64,000 bases of DNA from Papilionanthe hookeriana x Papilionanthe teres (GCA_022702705.1 CM040430.1:67965982-68029981); one strand, 5' to 3'. Positions 11,654-21,876 are shown, counted from the first letter of the stretch. Notes: generated from the letters alone by a model not told the origin. A program made the numbers and translations.

Positions 11654-12256
11654 TCACAGGTTGTAGGGCTGAAGGCTCTCTAATTCTGGATCTAGCTGAA
11701 AGTGGAAAGACATCTTACTGTCGTCCATTCTCCTAAAAGTGACGGAGATTCGCTGAACAGGCACCCTTGGAATGCAGTGTTTTGCTATGTTCACTCCATT
11801 TCCTTTTAACACCAAGATGGAACCTACCGGTAGAGGTATCTCCACCGGCCCTTGGAATTCTCTGGGGCCTGCTATTTGGAGGTCATATCCAAACATGTTG
11901 TTACATTGGTTGAAAAAAGACACCGTACAGAAAGGTCTTACAAAGTCGTGATGATCTATGTGTGGCGGTATGCAGTCCCCCTCCGTGTATATGTTAATGA
12001 TGCAATCTGCAGGCAATCCCCTCCATGTCACCATCCTTTTTACCATCCTCTTGATAATTTTTGGCATCGGATCCACCTCACTATGACGGAGTATCCCTGG
12101 TGGATTTCCCTTTCTGTCCTCGGTGAAGTTGTAGCAACACCCGCATTGGATCGTAACTCTTCCTTTTCCTTTCATCCACCTTCGAGGATCTGAGTAGGTC
12201 TTCTCTCTCAAAAAACCAGCTCGGCCCATTTTCTGAAGCTCGATGATGCAGTCCAT
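11654..12256 (-). CDS. AlkB-type 2-oxoglutarate/Fe(II) dioxygenase, plant ALKBH9/ALKBH10-like, inside a retrotransposon
   Basis: The 200-residue frame starting at ATG 12256 reads as the catalytic domain of the plant ALKBH9/ALKBH10 family, whose studied members remove N6-methyladenosine from RNA. The double-stranded beta-helix motifs are all present: N88-x-Y90, iron ligands H99-x-D101 and H160, and 2-oxoglutarate-binding R169 and R175 (R-x5-R). Family signatures also seen are GRVTIQ near 32-37, CCYN near 40-43, NPPGIL near 51-56 and GDCIPPHID near 93-101. The same frame continues upstream through a TAG at 12268-12266 and a TGA at 12334-12332, with family-like residues (LEGLELH) between them, so the original protein was longer. 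It is intronless, on the element's coding strand, between integrase and the 3' LTR. Acting on the element's own RNA is an inference; the alternative is a passively carried retrogene. Confidence 0.9.
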   Translation of the reverse strand: MDCIIELQKMGRAGFLREKTYSDPRRWMKGKGRVTIQCGCCYNFTEDRKGNPPGILRHSEVDPMPKIIKRMVKRMVTWRGLPADCIINIYTEGDCIPPHIDHHDFVRPFCTVSFFNQCNNMFGYDLQIAGPREFQGPVEIPLPVGSILVLKGNGVNIAKHCIPRVPVQRISVTFRRMDDSKMSFHFQLDPELESLQPYNL

Positions 12257-12331
12257 AATTTGCTGCTACTCGTAGTGTGAGAACACATCCGTATGCAGCT
12301 CAAGGCCCTCCAGTATATTGATCCTCTTGCA

Positions 12332-12733
12332 TCAAATTCTTTCAAAATATTCAAAAGTTTTCTTTTCAACTTTCTGCAAACACTCCAGCTCGTATTCTGG
12401 GATTAGTTGCAATCGGCGAGGTCTGGTAACATACTGTGGGATGTATGGTTCAACCTCAGCACATTCTCCTACATGTCTCGACTCCTCAGGGATAATCTCT
12501 GTTAGGACATCCTCCGGGGTTGCTTTCGCAATAAGAGTCTTCAAAGCTGGTGCATCTATCTGGCGTCGTGGCACTGACTCTGTTTCTGCTTTCCTCCGGA
12601 TTTCTTTCATATTTTCTGCTGTTCTTGGAGTTGATCTCATCTTTTCTAATTCCTGTTGAACTGGCTTCTGCGAAGTATTTGTATTGACGGTAGCAACTGT
12701 CTCTTCATGTTGGTCCACTGCGAAGTATTTGTT
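12332..12733 (-). pseudogene. N-terminal extension of the AlkB frame
   Basis: An open stretch in the same frame as the AlkB domain, ending at the TGA at 12334-12332. It has no ATG at its head: codon 12718-12716 is GTG and the first upstream stop is TGA at 12736-12734, inside the flanking 20-base repeat. About 130 residues, rich in Lys, Arg and Glu, with no domain I recognise; the last part (YELECLQKVEKKTFEYF) leads into the family-like stretch before the AlkB core. A 15-base direct repeat (12668-12682 and 12718-12732, exactly 50 apart) lies at its start. It may be the captured gene's N-terminus or element-derived sequence. How translation began is unclear. Confidence 0.55.
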
Positions 12734-12750
12734 TCATTCCAACTTGTTGA
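12731..12750. repeat. 20-base direct repeat, 5' side of the AlkB module
   Basis: Partner of 11391-11410 (one mismatch). On the coding strand it lies directly upstream of the AlkB open frame, whose first in-frame stop falls within it. Confidence 0.85.
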
Positions 12751-13056
12751 TCAGGAGTTGTACCAAGAACGAGAACAATAAGAAAGATCACTTATGCATG
12801 GAAAATTCTTATTCATTTCTATCAAATTTTAATAAGTGTAGGAAAAGATAAGGAAAGATCAGGAGTGAGCTTGACTTGAAAGGAAGGACCAAAATTTTAT
12901 TATTATGATTTCACATATTTTCTTTTTAACACATTTTTTGTTAATGATTTCTATCATCCATTTTTATTTTTTGGGTTCGGACCCAGTTACAAATGATTAC
13001 TCCACCCATGTTTCTAGGAATGAGACCTCATTTTTTAAAGTTCATCATTCCAAACA
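12751..13056 (-). other. Spacer between integrase and AlkB module
   Basis: About 300 bases of AT-rich, stop-rich sequence with no recognised motif. In the sense direction it follows the integrase stop at 13057. Confidence 0.5.
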
Positions 13057-14270
13057 TCAGGTTGTGTAATACTTCTTCAAATATTGTCCATTGATTGGAA
13101 GCATAGATCGTTCTCCACGGTAATTCATAAGTTGGTAGGAACCTCTAGAGTAGACTGTCTCGACCACGAACAGCCCCTCCCAAGTTGGTTCAAATTTACC
13201 TCCTATCTTGCGGTGTGCAAGAATAGGACTCTTGAGAACTAGAACCAAGTCACCGACATTGAATGTCGTTGGGCGGACAAGTTTGTCGTGGGCCTGGATC
13301 ATCTTGACTTGATACAATTCCAGATTCTACTATGCTGAAAGTCACTTCCCTTCTAAGCTTTCCAATTTTTCTAGTCGTAGTTTGGCGTTCCCTTCGGTAG
13401 TAATCTTATTTGCAACTGCAATTCTGGGAGATGGAAGCTGAACTTCCAAGGACAAGACAGCCTCGAACCCATACACTAGAGCGTAGGGTGTAGACTGAGT
13501 AGGAGTTCTAAAAGTCATTATGTAGGCCCATAAGGCTTCTAACAACTTCTCATGCCAATTTCTTTTGTTGTTTTTCAAAGTTTTCTTTAGGATTTAGACG
13601 TGAATTTTATTAAAAGTCTTGGCCAAGCCGTTTGCTCTTGGGTAGTAGATCGTCGAATAGCACCAATCGATCCCGTGCCTTCTGAAAAATTGTTGATCTT
13701 CATATTTCTGAATGCTGACCCGCTATCTGAAATAATTCTGCATGGTACCCCGAAACGGTAGACGATTTGATTTTTGAAGAACTGCAACACATGATATGCT
13801 TTCACTTCTTTGAGCATTATAGCTTCTGCCCATTTGGAAAAGTAATATGTAGCTACAAGAATAAAGCGATGTCCTCTTGAAGAAGGCGGTTCTATCAGAC
13901 CCACGATATCTATGCCCCAACACTCAAATGGCCACTACGTGATTGTCGGATGTAGCACATTTCACGGTTGATGTAGAACTACTCCATGCACATGGCATTG
14001 GTGACAGAACTTGGCAACTCTCATGCAGTCGGTCATCATCGAGGGCCAGTAGTACCCTAATCTTTTAATTTTAATTTTCATCTTCTGACTCGACTGATGA
14101 ACGCCACAAAGTCCTCAATGCACTTTCTTAACAATTTCACGAGTCTCGGACTCGCTCAGGCACCTTAGCCACATCTGATCAAAAGACCTTCTGTACAAGA
14201 TATTATTTATTAATTTGTATGACGATTTGATGGGCAAATGACTTATCGTCCGGTAGGTTTTCTGTTTATA
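13057..14270 (-). pseudogene. Integrase domain of the Tat/Ogre-like element (broken)
   Basis: The product would insert the cDNA into chromosomes. Pieces in order: an N-terminal zinc-binding HHCC region around 13980-14160 (ending in a C-x2-C pair, CHQC), the catalytic core around 13590-13930 with the first Asp in GIDIVG and the second in SDSGSAF, a segment at 13342-13578 with WHEKLLEALWAY, and a C-terminal domain at 13057-13317 with GDLVLVLK and a WEGLFVV stretch. Several frameshifts and stops separate the pieces. Where the third catalytic residue, Glu, is expected after the PRANGLA motif near 13630, the codon reads Lys. The copy is inactive. Confidence 0.88.
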
Positions 14271-14429
14271 GGTTGTCCATTAATGGCTGCCACCAATCTT
14301 TTGTAGTTTCTGTTACTGCTACAACTGTTTCTTCCTCTTTTTTCGATTGGTGCATTGCATCCATGTCGAGCTGTGATAGGACATGTCGCCCCTGAACTGA
14401 CATTTCAACTAACTCATCCTGTAAGCAGG

Positions 14430-14860
14430 CAAATTATTTTGCGAGGCGAGCTAGAGCGTCTGTGAGAGTATTTTCTCTTCTAAGAATCTTGTAGATCGTT
14501 ACATTCAGAATCTGCTTTAACAAATTCATTACATATTGAAAGTATTGCTCGAGTCTTGGTTTCAGAATTTTGTAATGTCGAGCGACCTATTTGATGATCT
14601 ACTGCGAATCACCGTAGATGTTGATGTCTATTATCCCCATCTGAATGGTTAACTCCAGTTCAGTTATAAGGGCTTCATATTCTGCTTCATTATTCTTGCA
14701 CGATTCTGTTAGATGTTAGGAGTATCTTAATATCCCCCGCTCCAGTGTTATAAATATTAATCTGATTCCTGCCTTACCGGACACTATTGTTTGCAATTCT
14801 TTGTCTTTCTGTGCTGAAGATGCTCCGTCAAAGTACAAATCCCAATGCAGATTATCGAGG
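14430..14860 (-). pseudogene. Second, archaeal-type RNase H domain
   Basis: The translation shows WDLYFDGASS near the start, then NNEAEYEALI, then YGDSQ, then a final NTLTDALARLA. These are the D, E, D, D signature blocks of the archaeal-type RNase H carried by Tat-lineage elements in addition to the usual one. It lies between the ordinary RNase H and the integrase, where that lineage has it. Stop codons interrupt it, for example right after YGDSQ. Confidence 0.85.
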
Positions 14861-14877
14861 TCTTCTAGGATCATTAT

Positions 14878-15396
14878 CTACTTGTCTGGCAAGTCATCGT
14901 TGAGAGGCGATTCTTCCGGTAAAGGGTGCACTACGAGGAAGTCTGCTAGGACTTGTCCCTTTACAGCATGAATCGGAACGAAAGTTATATCGAATTGTAA
15001 AAGTATCATCGAATACCTAGCAAGTCTACTAGAAAGCGTCGGACGGGTCATAAAATATTGCAATGGATTAACTCTCGAGATAAGGTTGACTTTATGAAAA
15101 AGCATGTAATGCCTGAGCTTTTGAGCGGCAAAGATCAGGGCTAAACAATGCTTCTCAATCGAGGGATACTTTACTTCCATCGGAATTAGACGATGACTTA
15201 AGTAGTAGAGAGCATTTTCTTTACCCTCATCATTGACTTGGGCTAGCAGGGCTCCAAGGGAGTCGTTTAACGCCACGGTATAGAGTATCAACGGTCTTCC
15301 CGAGACTGGGGCTGCTAAGACAGGAGGTATCGTTAAATACTACTTAATGTCCTCGAAGGCCCGTTGGAATTTTTCTTCCCAAACGAATTTGGCTTC
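14878..15396 (-). pseudogene. RNase H domain of the Tat/Ogre-like element
   Basis: Follows the reverse transcriptase and would degrade RNA in the RNA:DNA hybrid. Readable signatures are LILYTVALNDSLGALLAQ, then YYLSHRL, then EKHCLALIFAAQKLRHY, ending in VLADFLV. It shares the frame of the RT tail (15397-15612) but stops interrupt the junction near 15335-15395. The expected first Asp of the active site reads Thr (YTVA). Confidence 0.85.
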
Positions 15397-16879
15397 CTAT
15401 TTAACCAATGCCGAGAAGGGCTGACACCTACCTGCCAAATTCGAAATAAAGCATCGAAGATATGCCAACTTCCCTTGAAAGGATTGTAGTTGCTTCAAAG
15501 TTTTGGGAGGCGGCATTTCTAAGATAGCTTTAATCTTCTTCGGATCGATTGCAATTCCACGATTTCGAACAACAAATCCTAAGAAATTCCCGAGGTGACG
15601 CCGAAGGCACATTTCGAGGATTCATCTTAAGGTTAAATTGTCTTAATCGCTCGAAAACAATTCTCAAATCATACGGATGAACTTCCTTCGCCTTGCTCTC
15701 GATGACCACATCATCCACGTAGCACTCGACTTGGTTGTGAATGAGATCATTGAAAATCTTTGTCATCGCTCTTTGGTATGTTGCCCCTGCATTCTTCAAT
15801 CCAAAAGGCATCACTGTGTAGCAGTATACTCTGATTGGCATTCTGAAGGCTGTGAGCTTTTCATCTTCTGGTGCCATCTCTATCTGGTTGTATCCTGACG
15901 ATCCATCCATAAAAGAGAAGACCTCATGTGTCGAAGTGATGTCGATCATTAATTCAGGAATTAGTAGTGGAAATTCATCTTTTGGGCATGCTTTATTAAA
16001 ATCTTTGAAGTCCACACAGATTCTAATATGACCATTCTTCTTTCTGACTGGTACCACGTTGGCTAACCAAGTTGGGTATTGTTCTTCACGAACAAATTTA
16101 GCATCTATTAGCTTCTTAACTTCAGCTATTACTTGTTGTTCAATTTCTAGATACATTCTTCTTGGAGCTTGTCTGACTGGAACGGCAGTGGGATCCACTC
16201 CTAGCTTGTGAACTGCAACCTCTGGAGCTAATCCTGGCATTTCATCGTAATTCCAAGTAAAAAAGTCCTTGAATTCCATGAATAGCTTGATCATTTCTTC
16301 GGAGTCTTCTTTGTTGAGTAAGGAGCTAACAAAGGTTGGCCTAGGGTCTTCACTAGTACCTAAGTTAACTTCCATTAACTCGTCTATTGTAGATTTAATT
16401 TCTTCTTCAAATTCTGGTGGAGCGTTTCCGATTGGTAGATCCTTGAGATCATCTGAAGCTTCTAAGTAGATTTCATTAGGCTCACAAGTGACAACCAAGC
16501 AGAATTCTGAATCATCGACTGGTGCTACTATGTCGAATCCAAGATTATACTTTGAGTTGGGCGGTCGACTGATATCATTCCATAATTTTTCAAAACTTTG
16601 TGATTGATCTTTTGTCCATTGTTTAGGCAAGATACCACGTTGAATCAAATTTTTAACTCAGGGAGAATACCAATCAAAAGGCAATTCCACTAATTCAGAT
16701 GAAGTAAAATCTTCAAATCGTACATCATTTTTAATTTTTGAAGAAGAAGCACCATAGTAGAACTTAATCGGCTTAGCATCGCCATTATGCACTTCCTTGA
16801 CCACCATACCCTCGACCTTACTGGGGTGGATCGGGTTTAGGGTCATAGTATGTACATAATGATTAATCTTGTCATACAT
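15397..16879 (-). pseudogene. Reverse transcriptase of the Tat/Ogre-like element (frameshifted)
   Basis: The main open stretch runs from about 16648 to 15530; its nominal first codon is TTG, so it is an interior piece, preceded in frame by 16658-16879. Visible motifs in order: LIDAKFVREEQYPTWLANVV, a KKNGHIRICVDFKDFNKACP fingers block, SFMDGSSGYNQI with the first catalytic Asp, MPFGLKNAGATYQR, and YVDDVV with both catalytic Asp residues. After about 15600 the frame shifts and the thumb continues at 15397-15612 (FLGFVV ... AYLRCFISNLAGR). The palm motifs are intact although the frame is broken. Confidence 0.92.
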
Positions 16880-17279
16880 TGATCTGTATTCTTAGTTCTT
16901 TTCATCTTCGAGAGAGATCTTGAACTGAGGTTCCATTTTATTTATCTTCATTGCTTCTTTCTTGACTTCTTCTTCGGAACTGTTCTCCCAATCAACAACG
17001 ATGACCAGTTTCTTCTGTTTAATTGTTCCACCGTTTCTTCCTCGGCCTCATCCCCGGCCTCGACCTCGGGTGCGAGTTCTGGAGAACCTTCATCATCTCG
17101 CCGTAAGGGAGTGGTGAGTAACTACTGAACTAGAACTTCAGGTTCTCCGTTGGTATGGCATTTCTGGAAAAGATAGTTTTCTTGGGAGGCACGTAGTAGG
17201 CTGCATCTTCATGGATTCCAATTTCATGCATGAAGAACGGTTACAAGTCACCTTTGATACACTGTTCTTGTCCTCCGTC
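16880..17279 (-). other. Protease-RT linker region (decayed)
   Basis: Part of the pol region between protease and RT. Translation gives stop-interrupted basic and acidic fragments without a clear domain. Confidence 0.5.
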
Positions 17280-18201
17280 AAAATACTTTATGCACTAGTG
17301 CAAAGATGACGGTACCATCCAGTTTTCATGGATCCACGGCCGACCCAGTAGATCGTTAAACGATATTTCAGAATTAATTATGTAGAATTTTTAGGTTATC
17401 TTTGCCAAATCACAGATCTTCATTAATAGTGTTATTGATCCAAGGGCTCTTTCTCCTTTTTGATTCAATCCTCTTAGTAACATCCTGTCTGCTTTGAGAT
17501 CACGAGCATCAATTTTTAAGTATGCTAATGTCCGAATGGTTCATTATGTTGATTGACGCTCCTGGATCAACTAACACTCTGGAAAGCGTGAACTTTCCGA
17601 TAGAGACTGAAATGTACAACGGTCGGTTGTGATCAGCTGTTCCGAGTAGTAGATCATTGTCCGTGAAGGTAACACCGCGCTGTTCTCTTAACGAGCAAAC
17701 CTCGTCTAAGGAATTACGGGCCATTTGAGCTAAGAAAATTTCTGGATTGATTAAGGCCTTGACCAGAGTTTCCCTCATCTCCTTTGACAGGATTAGAGCA
17801 TCGTAGATGCTTAGTTTGGCTGGTAGCTTCCTAAAATGTGCTAGCATGTTATAATCCACTTTATTACCAGGTTCTTCAATTTCTTCCCGAATGGGAAATT
17901 ATTCTGCTAGGGTTGGCTATTCGTGAGCAACCACCTGCTTTCCCTTATCCTTTGGACCCATTCTCGGGGGTAAAACTTTTCCACTTCTTAGATTAATTTC
18001 TGTTATCTATTCTGAATCTGGTGTTGAATCTGCCGATGTCTTCTCTTGAATCGGAATGACTAGCTCTTCTGGAGTTGCTTCAGAATCTGACAGCTCTAAT
18101 TCTATCGTGATCGGAGCTCCTGGGATCTCACAAACAGACTCGTCGCTCGTTGAACTTTCATAGCCATTTGTTGTGAATCTCTTCCCCTTTGTCATGGTCA
18201 T
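17280..18201 (-). pseudogene. Protease region of the Tat/Ogre-like element
   Basis: An aspartic protease that would process gag-pol. In 17509-17859 the active-site motif reads LVDPGASINIM, where the Tat-type D-x-G-A-S is expected, so the catalytic Asp is present. Downstream, near 17300-17340, the translation continues with LLGRPWIHENW, the usual end block of this domain. The upstream frame 18007-18201 is an acidic, Ser/Thr-rich linker in the same reading frame. Stops separate the pieces. Confidence 0.85.
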
Positions 18202-18521
18202 CGAGGTTTTGTATGATTTGAGAATCGTTATTCATATCGAAATCGAGATTAGGTTGGTTGTCGTTAGTTACGTAATGGTTAAAACATTCATAAGGTAGCC
18301 AACACCAAAACTCTTATCATTATAAGATCCCACCGGGGCGAGCAAATAATCAAACAGAGTCAGAAGTCCGAGGGATTTCTCCCCTGAATCAGAAACAACC
18401 ATCCTAGGAAAAACGGCCCCTAGTCTACCCTTTGGAGCCTCGGTCTTCTATTCTTCCACGATCTTCTCCTTCTTCTGGGGCGGTTCTTCTATCGTAAGCG
18501 ATAGTGCCGGCTCGGCAGGTT

Positions 18522-20506
18522 TCAAACTCTGAGTTGAAGCGTGCACCGAAGCGGCCAGATGTGATCCAAAATTCTCTTTGAAGACTTCATCCAGATAGTA
18601 CTCCATCCATTATTGGTCGTGTACGGGTCTATCAGAACAATAGGACCAATTGAAATAACATTGACCGAACCTCCTTTTTGGGGCTCCATCATGTATTCCT
18701 TCGGGATAGTTATGTTCCCTTTTCGGAGGTTATCCTCAAGCCAATTCTTGAAGGTGAAGCAGTCTTCTATCTTATGTCCGAGCATCTTATAGAAGGGACA
18801 AAAATTTGGATGATCTTTCTTGTCAACTTCCTTTGGCTTTCTTGGCTCTGGTAGTTGAAAGTCTGGGGTCTTCATCAAACTATGAAACATCTTAGCCACT
18901 GCTTCAATCTTAAAGGGGTATTCCTTATTCAAAAGTTCCTTCAGGGTGTGTGGTGGACGACGGGGCCGTTGATCATGCTGCAGCGACTGATAGCTCGGTC
19001 GAGGCTGTTGATAGTTCTGTTGAGGTTGTTGATAAATCCATTGCGGTGGTTGATAACTTGGTTGTGGCCGCTCTAGCTGTATTTGCACTAGCTTTTTACC
19101 TTTATCCACTGCCGCGACGATCCCAGATTTCTTTTCAAATGCCTTTACGGGCTTCTTCTTATCAGTCTTATCAACGAAACTCAGCTGTTTTGCCTCCTCT
19201 TGCAAGCTCCCAGCCTTGCTAAGCAACTTCTCGAAAGTCTTAATTATGAATCCTTTGAGGAGAAGTGCTATCGGGCCATGGATACTCTTCAGTAGGATAC
19301 CGACTGCATGATGTTCCTGAAGCTGTGGTTCACACTTCATACTTAAGTTCGATTTCTGTTGCTCCACCACTAGATCACCATTAGTGATGTGGTGCTGAGC
19401 CCCGACAAACCCCTTAAAAAAGAGGTTCTCTAATTCTGCAAAGGTCTTGACTGAACCATTCGACAATTCTGCATACCAATCGAAGGCAATCCCTGACAAA
19501 CTGCTGACGAACTAACGAAAGAGCAAAGCGTCGCTCCCACCGGCATTGCAGCAACTAGCACGAAAATGTGCGACATGCTGCCGGGGGTTTCCCATACCGT
19601 CGAAAGTCTTAAACAGAGGTGGTAAGAAGCCCTTCGGGTATTGGACTGCATCAAATTTCTCAGGGTAAGGTGTACCCGTCTGAATAGTTGCTCCGCTCTT
19701 AGACTGGGCTAAGGCTTCTCGCACCTGCTGTTTCACCATGTTCTTAATATCTTTTTTGGGAATCATACTTTGCGTAGAATCTTTCTTTGGTTGTTCATCT
19801 CCGTTGATGGATGTAACTTCTTTTCCTCCTTCTGCAATGTGAATGATCTCTGGGGTGTTTCCTTCTGAGGTTGAAGCTGACTCTGGAGAGTGGCTAAGGC
19901 GGCCACCATCTCCTCCATCTGAGAGATCGTTTAATCTTTTTCTTGAAGACGTGCTCTCGTTGCTTCTGGTTCATCTCTTTCTAAAGTTGATGGAGCTCTC
20001 TGCAGAGCTGATGATGCTGGGGTCTCGACCATGTTGATCTCAGCACATTCTTCATCCATAAAATCTGATGAATCCACTTCATTTCGCAATCCTTCTCTTC
20101 TTTCCCTTGCCAACTGTCGGATGTTCATCCTTAGCTTTCCTATAGCATCCTCAAGTGGTCTTTTCCAAACAGTCTCGTGGTTGTCAGGCAATGACTGTTG
20201 AACTTCTTTTTTAGGAATTTCCTTTAATACAGTAGCACTTTCTTCAGATTCGGGCTCTCTGACGAGACTTCTCTTTCTAGAGGGCTCTGTTGGTATAGGT
20301 TCGACAATAATAGGTTACCACACCATCCTTTTTGCTTTAGGAGGCCTAGGACTAGATGGTCTGTCGGCTGTATGTCGGTAGGTGGTGTCCTCCCTAATAT
20401 GGTGACCTGATACAACAACAGGCGAACTTCTCTCACTAGCTCGCACTTTCTTCCTACAGTGATAGAGTTTACTCGTGGTCCGAGGTGGGATCTTGCTGGT
20501 ACTCAT
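18522..20506 (-). pseudogene. gag of the Tat/Ogre-like element (broken)
   Basis: The structural protein that packages element RNA. The start is ATG at 20506, which overlaps the ORF1 stop as ATGA. The N-terminal part (20506 to 19931) is basic and proline-rich. After a frame change the capsid-like retrotransposon-gag domain appears: YPKGFLPPLFKTFDG and PRQHVAHF in 19512-19766, then GIAFDWYAEL in 18522-19499. These are characteristic of Tat gag. A stop separates the last two in the same frame. A Gln/Pro-rich stretch (YQQP-type repeats) and a CCHC-like motif FCPFYKMLGHKIEDC follow; the second Cys of the C-x2-C pair is missing. The rest, to about 18202, is a decayed linker to protease. Confidence 0.88.
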
Positions 20507-21322
20507 CCCATTCTTTTCAGAATTTTTGACACAGGGCAACCTTCTTTCTTAACTAATTTCTCTACTACTGCTCGCAGACGGGTGAGCGGCGTAGTCTTAA
20601 TCTCTTTCTTCTTACAATCATTGTAGTATGCAGGTCGGGGTAACGCAGTGGCGATCCTTCGAGCATCTTCTTCATCGGATGCAGCAGATAGAGGGTGAAA
20701 CCTACTCCCTCCTAATAGTGGTGAGATCTCAGGCAGTTCTTCTTCTTCCTCGGGAATCTCTTCCAGAAAAGCAACTTCAGAAGCCTTGGTCTTCTTGATG
20801 CTAGCAATTTTTCTGTTCTTATTCCTTCTTTGAGTCAGTTTTAAGGGTCCAATTCTTGAACTGGACCCTATCTCAAAGACAGACGATATTACAGAAAAAT
20901 CTAAACCCTCCACTGTAACAGGCTCATCACCGATTTGGATTTCCATTCCTTTCAGTTTGGTGGGAGCCGGGGTAGGCGTAGTGATGACCAGACTGGTGGG
21001 GGGTAAAGATGACAGTTCTGGGGGTTGCAGCTAACCTCTTATGAACAGCAGTGCTTCTTTCAGTTGGAACCCTTTGTAGGGGAGGGAACTCTTGAGTCAA
21101 CTTTAGGTTGAACTCAATTATGGGTTTCTTAGTTTCTGGTACTTTGTTCATCAGTGTGAGAAGAGTAACATCGGTGAACTTAATGTCCGTATTATCGAAT
21201 CCTTCTCTAAAGTGAATGACCACATCGTTAGGCGGCTCATCCTTGTAGATAACTAAGCATATCCCGTTGGTGGAGGAGAAAATCAATTTCGGTGCAGACA
21301 ACTTCTGCAGGGTAGATTCCAA
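20503..21322 (-). pseudogene. ORF1 upstream of gag (Tat/Ogre-specific, function unknown)
   Basis: Two overlapping frames, 20927-21322 and 20503-20946, most likely one protein split by a frameshift near 20940. The first has no ATG (it opens at TTG); the second opens at ATG 20946. The protein is basic overall with an acidic patch (EEIPEEEEELPE) and ends KRMG; its TGA overlaps the gag ATG. An extra ORF in front of gag is a known trait of Ogre/Tat elements and its function is unknown. I recognise no domain. Confidence 0.7.
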
Positions 21323-21876
21323 GCGTCAGTTCCAAATTATGCATCCTTTCATCGGGACGAAAAGGAGAGGAATTTCTCTAAAAGAGTCCGAACATATTCC
21401 CATTTATCTTTTTCTCAATTTTCTTATAAAGTATTTCTGATTCTCATTTTTATTTATGTATTTGTGGTTTAACAGAAATTTCATTTATTAAAGGGTTTAT
21501 TTATTATAAGGTTTGTTCATTGAGAAAGAAACAAATTAAAAGGGGAAAGGTTAAAAGAAAGGGAAGGGACCCAATCCAGAAACTAGAAAGGAAGAGAGAG
21601 TCTCACAAGACTTCTCAACCCGAGGAACCACTTCTAAGCTAACACCTATTGGGGGTCCACCCCACCTCAAAGAGGTAAAAGGATTCTGGATCCTCTCTGT
21701 TTAGGGGTGTCTAAACATTGGCTCCAAAATCCATGAGAGTTGACTATACCCGTTCAAGACAGAAACGAATGTGGTATTTCAACGGAAAGAATGATAGTTT
21801 GATCCACTAGGGATATGGACTCACTACCGATTTATGAATGCAGAACCATCTGATACAAATGGAAAGAAGAACAAGT
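21323..21876 (-). other. 5' leader of the Tat/Ogre-like element
   Basis: Non-coding leader between the primer site and ORF1. It contains, on the sense strand, TGGACCCCCAATAGGTG at 21643-21659, the exact reverse complement of the sense sequence just before the 3' LTR. GAGGTG sits next to it, complementary to CACCTC at the start of the 3' LTR. Such pairing could join the two ends of the RNA. Confidence 0.6.

Noticed and set aside
11654..12256. AlkB frame as an ordinary host gene lying by chance between transposons
   Set aside because: It lies within one LTR-bounded element with matching target duplications, on the coding strand, right after integrase, intronless and bracketed by short direct repeats. 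A late insertion of a host retrogene into a dead element cannot be fully excluded.
12266..12334. The two in-frame stops as programmed readthrough or selenocysteine sites
   Set aside because: Stops occur throughout this decayed element, plants lack selenocysteine insertion, and simple mutation is the easier explanation.
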